DNA from: JBCBSK01 sp039819185
GTDB taxonomy: Bacteria > Pseudomonadota > Alphaproteobacteria > Rhizobiales > Tepidamorphaceae
Direction of reading: 5' to 3'
Assembly: GCA_039819185.1 (NCBI GenBank)
Contig: JBCBSK010000008.1
Coordinates: 1 to 37,480, forward strand
Length of the DNA stretch: 37,480 nt
The position numbers and the translations under genes were made by a program. The notes beneath the pieces were generated by a model. That model was given only the letters and a program-made list of their open reading frames with translations, was not told the origin of the DNA and did no database searches. Positions 31,754-37,480 of this stretch are shown one piece after another (within the stretch, counting starts at the first letter, position 1; the number at the start of each line of letters is the position of its first letter).

Positions 31754-34700
31754 ATGATCCCGATCACAAAACCGCTCAGACTGGGGATCATGATGCGCGT
31801 CGAGCGCCATCGCGGCCGCTATGTTATGATGATTACGACGATGGGGCTTGCCGACCTTTCGGACGGCAGCGATTTTCTCGTCGACCAAGGCATCTGGCCG
31901 ATGGCCGTCGATCAAATGCCACCGACCGGCGTCGTCGATCTCGGCATGCCCAAGCCCCAGGGCGAGTTTTTGATCGCGGGCCATGCCATGCAGCCCGGCG
32001 CCCGGCCGACGGGGTCGGCAACGGTGTCGGTCCAGATCGGCAACAAGGTGAAGGACCTGCAGGTCTTCGGTGACCGCTATTGGGTCAACAGCCGGCACGG
32101 GCCGGTGATGACCGATCCCGAGCCCTTCGAAACCTTCAAGATCGACCCAGCCTGTGCTTTCGGGGGGCCTGACTTCGCGCTCAATACGTCGGGCAAGGGC
32201 CATGGCGCCGAAGCAGCGCTCAAGGTCGTGCCCAAGGTCCCCTTGCCCAACATCGAAGACCCGCGTCGGCTGATCCGCTCGGTTTCGGATACGCCCGCGC
32301 CGGTCTTTGCCGGATCGGTCGATCTGATGCATCCGTCGCGGACGCAGTATCGGGGCACCTATTCGATGGAGTGGGCCAAGAAGCATCACCCGGAACTGCC
32401 GGATGATTTCGACCCGCGCTACTTCCTCGCCGCTCCCCACGATCAGTGGTGGGACGGCTACTTCCGCGGTGACGAACCGATCCGCATTCGCGGCATGTCA
32501 GCCGACCATCCCGACTTCACCGGAAAGCTGCCGGGTCTTAAGGGCCGCACCTTCATCAAGCCGAAACAGGGGCGCCTCGTCGAGGTACCAACGGTGCTTG
32601 ATACGGTGTGGATCTTCGGCACTGTGCAGAAAGCGGTTGTGTTCTTCCGCTCAAAATATGACGTCGCCGACATTGAGGCAACGGATCTCGAACGGGTGAT
32701 GATCGGCTACGGTCCGATCGATGGAGATCTGCGCGGGCTCGACTATTTCGAGGACGTCTTCGAAAAGCGCACCAGTCCGGACACGGCCCACAAATACGCG
32801 CTCGCTGACTATATGCTTGGTGTCGAACTGAGCGACGCGGAGAAAGAAGCCCAACGCCTGCATCGCGAAAAGACGCTTGCTGCACGCGCCGACGCCTTCC
32901 ATGAGGGCCAGCAATGGTTCCTCGAACAGCAGTTCAGGGAACAGGGCCTGCCCCTGGAACTCGTCCCCACGATCGAGCGTCTCGACACGCCGATGGTCTA
33001 TGTACCGACGGAGGAAGAGCTCGCGTCTGGCCGCGCTGATGTCGCACGCGCCATCGACGAGGCCGAAACCCTGCGCGACGAAATCCTCGACGAACTCGAT
33101 GTCTTCCTTGAAGACGTCAAGAAGCTCGAAAATCCGGTCGCTGCGGCGAAGGCACTGGACAACACCACACCCCAAAGCCCTGACGTGTCTCTTAGCACCG
33201 ACAGCAAGCTCGGCCTGCCAAAGGTCGACGACATACTGAGCGAGTTGCGCCTTGCCGAGGGCTTCGAGCAAGCGCTCGCCCCATCTGCGCCCGATCAGGT
33301 TCCCGGCTCGGTTGTTGGGCCGGCGCAAGCACGTATCGAAGAAGCCAGGGCAGGCATGGAAGCGGGCATCGCCATCATCGCCGGTGATGATGACGCAGCT
33401 TTCGAAAAAGCCCGCGCCCGTGTTCTCGGCCTACCTGAAGGTGGGCTGCTCGCCGACGCCAGTGCCGGCATCGATCAAATGCCCGACCTATCCGAAGAGT
33501 TGTCACGCATCGAAGCGGGACCCGCAACGCGCGACACGCCCAAGCTCACTATCGAAGACGACATCGCGCGCCTGCCTGAAGACCGCGATACCGCGGACGT
33601 GCTGGCCCAGATCGAACAGGCAAATGCGCAGATTGCTCAAATCTTCCCCAACCTGCCGCACGACCCAGACCTGTCCGCCCTGGAGCAGCTGTTCAAGACA
33701 GGCGCTGGGGATATGGAACCGGTGTCTGTGCCCGAGTCCGCCGAACTCAAGGCGACCGCGAAACAGCAGATCGACAGCGCTGCTGAAGAGATGGTCGACA
33801 AGCTTCTGGAAATCCGCCGCTTTTCCCCCAAGGCCATTGCGCCGATCGAGCCGATCTCGCCGGCTGTCGCGCGCCGGCTCGGTGATTTCATCCGGGCAGA
33901 GATCGACGCCGGCCGCAGCTTTGCAAGCGCCGATCTCGCAGGCTGCGATCTCGAAGGCGCGAACCTGTCGGGCCTCGACCTAACCGGCGTTCAACTCGAA
34001 AAGGCCAACCTCAAAGACGTCAACCTGTCCAACGCTATCCTGACTGACGCAGTGCTGACCGATGCGGTGGCGGATGGTGCAAACTTTGCTCATGCTCGGA
34101 TGGAGCGGGCAAATCTGTCAGGCCTCCGCGCGCGCAAGGCCCGCTTTGACCATGTTACCTTTGGTCCCGGCCAATGGCTCGACCTGGACCTGGAACATGC
34201 CTCCTTCTGCGGCACCTCCTGGGCCGATCTGACGCTCGTAACGCCCAATCTCGCCCGTGCCCGCTTCGACGGATCCAGCTTTGAGCGGGTCAGCGTGATA
34301 CAGCCCAAAGCGGATCATGCAAGCTTCCGCGAAATCCGCTCAAAACAGCTCGCACTGCTCGAAGGCACCGCCGAGGCCGCCGATTTCGACACCGTGGAGA
34401 TGACGGATTCGGCGTTCGTGAAGATGGCCATGCCGCGCGCGAACTTCGCAAATGCCACCTTCAACACCGCGGGCTTTCACGGCGAGACCGATCTGACGGA
34501 AGCCCGCTTCGACCACTGCACCGGCGTCAAGGCAGGCTGGAACATGGTCACCCTGCGAAACGCCAGTTTCATCAAGGTCCGGCTGCACGAGTGCCTGTTC
34601 AACACTGTCGACATGACCGGCGTCGACATGCGGCTTGCCGATCTCAAGATGTCGATCATCAAATCCGCCGATGTCGAGGATGCCGACCTGTTCGGCGTCA

Positions 34701-34864
34701 ATCTGATCGATGGTCGCGTTCTGACGTCGCGCTTCAAACGCTCGAACCTGCGTGGAGCGAGCCTCTACCGCACCAGCCTGTTCGAGAGCGATTTCGCCGG
34801 TTGCGACATGACCGACGCCAATCTGGCCCACACGCCGCTGGAGATGGAAACCGATGTCGCCTGA
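31754..34864 (+). CDS. DUF2169 and pentapeptide-repeat T6SS protein
   Basis: A 1036-residue protein. Residues about 1-300 are a DUF2169 domain (ITKPLRLGIMMRVERHRGRYVMMIT; AAPHDQWWDGYFRGDEPIRIRGMSADHPDF; KPKQGRLVEVPTVLDTVWIFG), a module linked to loading of effectors on VgrG/PAAR tips. Residues about 370-720 are charged, mostly helical and poorly conserved by eye. Residues about 723-1030 are pentapeptide repeats of the A(D/N)LxG type, for example GCDLEGANLSGLDLTG, which fold into a right-handed beta-helix. I chose the ATG at 31754 because the domain starts there; the ribosome-binding site is weak. It overlaps the next pentapeptide gene by 11 bases. Whether it is adaptor, effector or both is open. 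Confidence 0.88.
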   Translation: MIPITKPLRLGIMMRVERHRGRYVMMITTMGLADLSDGSDFLVDQGIWPMAVDQMPPTGVVDLGMPKPQGEFLIAGHAMQPGARPTGSATVSVQIGNKVKDLQVFGDRYWVNSRHGPVMTDPEPFETFKIDPACAFGGPDFALNTSGKGHGAEAALKVVPKVPLPNIEDPRRLIRSVSDTPAPVFAGSVDLMHPSRTQYRGTYSMEWAKKHHPELPDDFDPRYFLAAPHDQWWDGYFRGDEPIRIRGMSADHPDFTGKLPGLKGRTFIKPKQGRLVEVPTVLDTVWIFGTVQKAVVFFRSKYDVADIEATDLERVMIGYGPIDGDLRGLDYFEDVFEKRTSPDTAHKYALADYMLGVELSDAEKEAQRLHREKTLAARADAFHEGQQWFLEQQFREQGLPLELVPTIERLDTPMVYVPTEEELASGRADVARAIDEAETLRDEILDELDVFLEDVKKLENPVAAAKALDNTTPQSPDVSLSTDSKLGLPKVDDILSELRLAEGFEQALAPSAPDQVPGSVVGPAQARIEEARAGMEAGIAIIAGDDDAAFEKARARVLGLPEGGLLADASAGIDQMPDLSEELSRIEAGPATRDTPKLTIEDDIARLPEDRDTADVLAQIEQANAQIAQIFPNLPHDPDLSALEQLFKTGAGDMEPVSVPESAELKATAKQQIDSAAEEMVDKLLEIRRFSPKAIAPIEPISPAVARRLGDFIRAEIDAGRSFASADLAGCDLEGANLSGLDLTGVQLEKANLKDVNLSNAILTDAVLTDAVADGANFAHARMERANLSGLRARKARFDHVTFGPGQWLDLDLEHASFCGTSWADLTLVTPNLARARFDGSSFERVSVIQPKADHASFREIRSKQLALLEGTAEAADFDTVEMTDSAFVKMAMPRANFANATFNTAGFHGETDLTEARFDHCTGVKAGWNMVTLRNASFIKVRLHECLFNTVDMTGVDMRLADLKMSIIKSADVEDADLFGVNLIDGRVLTSRFKRSNLRGASLYRTSLFESDFAGCDMTDANLAHTPLEMETDVA

Positions 34865-35930
34865 AGATCTGTTCGGCTATATCAAACACGGCTATCCGGC
34901 GGTCAGCGGCGCGTTTCCGGGTCATGATTTCTCGGGCATGTCGTTCGACGACGCGCTGATCGTCGACACGGATTTTTCCGATTGCCGCTTTGTCGGCTGC
35001 TCTTTCGAGCGCGCGAGCTTCGCCCGCTGCAAGTTCGATCGCGCCGTCTTCGGCGGCAAGCCTGTCACGAAGGCGACCTTCGGCGAATCCAGCATGACCG
35101 GCGCCCGCTTCGATGGCGCCGAAGTGACCAGCGTCACATTCGCGCAATGCGACCTGACCTCGGCCGTGTTCACCGACACCATGATGGAGGCGGTCGTGTT
35201 CGCGCAGGGCTCACTGGCCAAGGCCGACTTCGCCCGGCTGGCTGGCCACCGGCTCGGTTTTATCGAGACATCGCTCGACCGCACCTCGTTTGCCGACGCC
35301 AAGCTGACGATTTCGGTGTTCGGGTCGACCGACTTCACCACAGCCGATCTCACGGGCACCCGGTTCGAGACCGTGGTGATGATGGAAGCCAACCTCGCCC
35401 ACCGCGATTTCTCCAAGGGCTCGTTCAAGCAGTGCACCTTCATGAAGGCGGACCTTAACGGCATCAAGCTGACCGGCGCTGACCTGTCCAGCGTGATCAT
35501 CATGGAAAGCACCATGACGGATGCTGACTTGACCGACACGCTGGCATCGATGGCGATCTTTGTCGGCTCGGATCTGAGCCGGACGCGGTTTGACGGCAGC
35601 ACGCTGAATTCGTCGAACTTCATGGACGCCAACCTGGCCGGGGCATCGCTGTCGGGCTGTAATCTCGATATGGCCTATATGGAACGCGCCCAGGCGCCTG
35701 CGGCCAATTTCGACCGCGCCTCGCTCGCCTATGCGCAGCTCAACCATGCTGATCTGTCGGGCAGCCGGTTTCTCAATGCGCGCTTTGCTGACACCAGCCT
35801 GCACATGGCGAAAACCGAAGGCGCCATGACCACAGGTGCTTCCGGCAAGACGCTGCCGACCGATCAACCCCGCGCCATCGCCGAACTCTACGACCCGCGC
35901 AAAATGGCGCTCTACGGCGAACAGCGCTGA
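34854..35930 (+). CDS. Pentapeptide-repeat protein
   Basis: A 358-residue protein. After a short leader (MSPEDLFGYIKHGYPAVSGAFPGHDFSGMSFDDAL), nearly the whole chain is pentapeptide repeats with central Phe or Leu, such as DFSDCRFVGCSFERASFARCKFD and GADLSSVIIMESTMTDADLTDT. It should form a long, negatively charged beta-helix. The tail (PTDQPRAIAELYDPRKMALYGEQR) is not repetitive. It has no signal peptide. It overlaps the end of the DUF2169 gene by 11 bases and precedes the PAAR-like gene by 38 bases, so it belongs to the same transcript and probably acts with them at the T6SS tip. Confidence 0.87.
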   Translation: MSPEDLFGYIKHGYPAVSGAFPGHDFSGMSFDDALIVDTDFSDCRFVGCSFERASFARCKFDRAVFGGKPVTKATFGESSMTGARFDGAEVTSVTFAQCDLTSAVFTDTMMEAVVFAQGSLAKADFARLAGHRLGFIETSLDRTSFADAKLTISVFGSTDFTTADLTGTRFETVVMMEANLAHRDFSKGSFKQCTFMKADLNGIKLTGADLSSVIIMESTMTDADLTDTLASMAIFVGSDLSRTRFDGSTLNSSNFMDANLAGASLSGCNLDMAYMERAQAPAANFDRASLAYAQLNHADLSGSRFLNARFADTSLHMAKTEGAMTTGASGKTLPTDQPRAIAELYDPRKMALYGEQR

Positions 35931-35968
35931 CCGCGCCGAAACCAAGCGACACAAATAGGAGATCAGAC

Positions 35969-36352
35969 ATGCCACTGGATGAAACGCAAGGCCCGCTTCC
36001 CGGTGCAGCCATGGCACCGGTCGAAGTCCTGATCGTCGGACCAGTCCCCGTTGCCGCGCCCAATGCGCAGTTCAATGCGGCCTCAATCCCGGTTCAGCCG
36101 AAGAAGATCTCATCTGCAACCCTGCAGAAGAACATTATCGGCAGAAAACCGATGAGCATCGGCTCACCCGGCACGGGCGTCGCTTCCGGGACCTGCATGT
36201 CGATGGTGTCACGCCTGATTTCCTCGATCTGCAAGATCGTCTGCACCGGACCGGCAACCCGGTCGTTCATCGGCATGACGCTGCACAATCTGTCGAACAT
36301 GATCGGGATGCCGATGGCTCCGTCGCAGATCAAGGAAATCACCCTCAAGTAG
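35969..36352 (+). CDS. DUF4150 PAAR-like protein
   Basis: A 127-residue protein resembling DUF4150/PAAR-like proteins, thought to cap VgrG. Visible features are the PVPVAAPNAQFNAAS block, KKISSATLQKNIIGRKPMSIGSPGTGVASGTCMSMVSR (the conserved G.EPGT-type turn), then CTGPATRSFIGMTLHNLSNMIGMPMAPSQIKEI, matching the T.HN....G...APSQ ending of the family. No toxin domain follows, so it would be a bare tip protein carrying effectors non-covalently, perhaps via the pentapeptide proteins. GGAG lies 8 bases before the ATG. It is 67 bases upstream of vgrG. Similarity is judged by eye and the N-terminal half is divergent. Confidence 0.7.
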   Translation: MPLDETQGPLPGAAMAPVEVLIVGPVPVAAPNAQFNAASIPVQPKKISSATLQKNIIGRKPMSIGSPGTGVASGTCMSMVSRLISSICKIVCTGPATRSFIGMTLHNLSNMIGMPMAPSQIKEITLK

Positions 36353-36419
36353 TGCTGCGCACGGACGCCCGCGCCTATTGCCAGCATCGCGATCCTCACG
36401 CCCCCCTAGGACGATAGTT

Positions 36420-37480
36420 ATGGCCCTTTCGATTTCTTTGACCATTCAGACGGAGACACCGGCGACGTTTGTTGGCTCTGCCCTTAGGGGGAGTGAGGCG
36501 ATTTCGTCTCTGTATGAGATTACGGTGCGGTTTTATGCGTCCTCGACCCTGACCGACAGCGATGTTGTCGGCGAGAGCGCGGAAGTGGTGCTGACAAGTG
36601 GCGCTGCGAAGGTCGTCCATGAGATGCTTGTCTATGGCGTCATCACCAGGCTGGAGCTTGTCTCCTCGACCAACAGTTCGACGCTGTATTACGAGGCGAC
36701 GATCAAGCCGGTGATGAGCGCGCTCGAAAACGTCCGCCAGAGCCAGGTCTACGGCCCCGACAGCGCGGTGACGATCTCAGACCTCATTACGGATGTCATG
36801 GACGCCTCAAAGCGCAGCGCCTCGACGACCAAGGACGATGGCGCTCAGCTCACTACGGCCCTGCCCTGGACCGACAGCCTGACCGCATCGCTGAGCTATC
36901 CACGCCGCGACTTCGTCCTGCAATATGAAGAGACCGACTACAATTTCCTCGCCCGCCACTGCGAGGATGTCGGTGTCTTCTTCTACTTCAAACATGTCGC
37001 GCCAGCCTCGGGGAACGGCAGCGAGGAGGTCGTCTTCGGCGATGACAACGACCATTTCGATGTCGCAACCAGCAACGGCGAGACCTATTCCGACGCGGCT
37101 GCAAACAAGCTGACCCTGACCTATTCCAACAGCTACACGCCGGGCGCGCCGGAGGCCCTGCAGCTTTATGACTTCACCTTCTCGTCCGAGCGCACACCGG
37201 GCAAGGTCTATCTGCGCGACTACAATCCGTCCGGCTCGACCACAACCGACAGCCGCGCGACGACCATGTTCCCGTCGGCGTCGGTGACAAGCGCCGACAC
37301 CGTCGGCGTTCACGTCGAATATGGCAGCCATTTCACCTCTGGCGGATCCTCCGATGATGGCGGGCTCTATGCCGGCGTCCGCGCCGAGGAGAAGACCTGC
37401 TGGGCCAGGCTCTACACCGGCAAGAGCAATGTGCCCTATCTCCGGCCCGGCTACTCCTTCGTCCTGAGCGGGTTCAACGA
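36420..37480 (+). CDS. vgrG: VgrG (TssI) spike protein, 5' part
   Basis: The frame is open from the ATG at 36420 to the window end, giving 353 codons of the N-terminal part; the rest is outside. It shows the phage gp27-like start of VgrG: SLYEITVRFYASSTLTDSDVVGESAEVVL, HEMLVYGVITRLELVSS, YEATIKPVMSALENVRQSQVY and LQYEETDYNFLARHCEDVGVFFYFKH. VgrG trimers cap the Hcp tube and carry PAAR and effectors. AGGA lies 8 bases before the ATG. Codon use is ordinary for the window. Any C-terminal effector extension cannot be assessed. Confidence 0.93.
   Translation, partial: MALSISLTIQTETPATFVGSALRGSEAISSLYEITVRFYASSTLTDSDVVGESAEVVLTSGAAKVVHEMLVYGVITRLELVSSTNSSTLYYEATIKPVMSALENVRQSQVYGPDSAVTISDLITDVMDASKRSASTTKDDGAQLTTALPWTDSLTASLSYPRRDFVLQYEETDYNFLARHCEDVGVFFYFKHVAPASGNGSEEVVFGDDNDHFDVATSNGETYSDAAANKLTLTYSNSYTPGAPEALQLYDFTFSSERTPGKVYLRDYNPSGSTTTDSRATTMFPSASVTSADTVGVHVEYGSHFTSGGSSDDGGLYAGVRAEEKTCWARLYTGKSNVPYLRPGYSFVLSGFN

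Noticed and set aside
1..37480. Insertion sequences, prophage attachment sites or CRISPR arrays
   Set aside because: No transposase or integrase motif, target duplication or regular direct repeat was found by reading.

Overview
The window looks like chromosomal DNA of a GC-rich alphaproteobacterium, probably of the Hyphomicrobiales. This rests on an ALA-synthase-type hemA at the left edge, a complete Cob-named corrin pathway, and dense head-to-tail genes with 1-4 base overlaps. No rRNA, tRNA, insertion sequence or CRISPR array is visible.

Layout. Positions 1-2280 hold the 3' end of hemA, a DUF6065 protein, a GcvR-like double-ACT protein, an intrinsic terminator and an unrecognised 64-residue protein. 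Positions 2279-23110 hold a cobalamin locus. A canonical AdoCbl riboswitch (about 22870-23110, minus strand) lies ahead of cobP-cobW-cobN-cobO-(exported serine hydrolase)-cbiX-cobH-cobL-cobI-cbiG/cobJ-cobM. Then come cbiD-cobK on the plus strand, followed by cobA-cobB-cobQ-cobD on the minus strand. The gene set mixes markers of the early-cobalt (anaerobic) route (CbiX, CbiD, CbiG) with markers usually linked to late cobalt insertion (CobN, CobW). CobG/CobZ, CobF and CobS/CobT are not in the window.

Positions 23233-37480 hold a type VI secretion (T6SS) accessory locus. On the plus strand a small coiled-coil protein precedes a MinD/ParA-like ATPase. On the minus strand clpV, a GAF/AAA+/Fis sigma-54 activator and a Ser/Thr kinase form one run. 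Next is a monocistronic hcp with a good -24/-12 promoter and its own terminator. Divergent from hcp are a DUF2169-pentapeptide protein, a second pentapeptide protein, a DUF4150 PAAR-like protein and vgrG, which runs off the window. The structural T6SS genes (tssB, C, E, F, G, J, K, L, M) are not in view.

How it may work together. The AdoCbl riboswitch would shut off corrin synthesis when coenzyme is plentiful. In the T6SS part, the sigma-54 activator encoded beside clpV probably drives hcp through an 18-base perfect palindrome about 125 bases upstream of the predicted start site, with related half-sites ahead of clpV. The kinase and the ParA-like/coiled-coil pair may add post-translational and spatial control. 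The most interesting candidates are the ParA-like pair next to T6SS genes, the paired DUF2169/pentapeptide adaptors, and the exported hydrolase embedded in the B12 operon.
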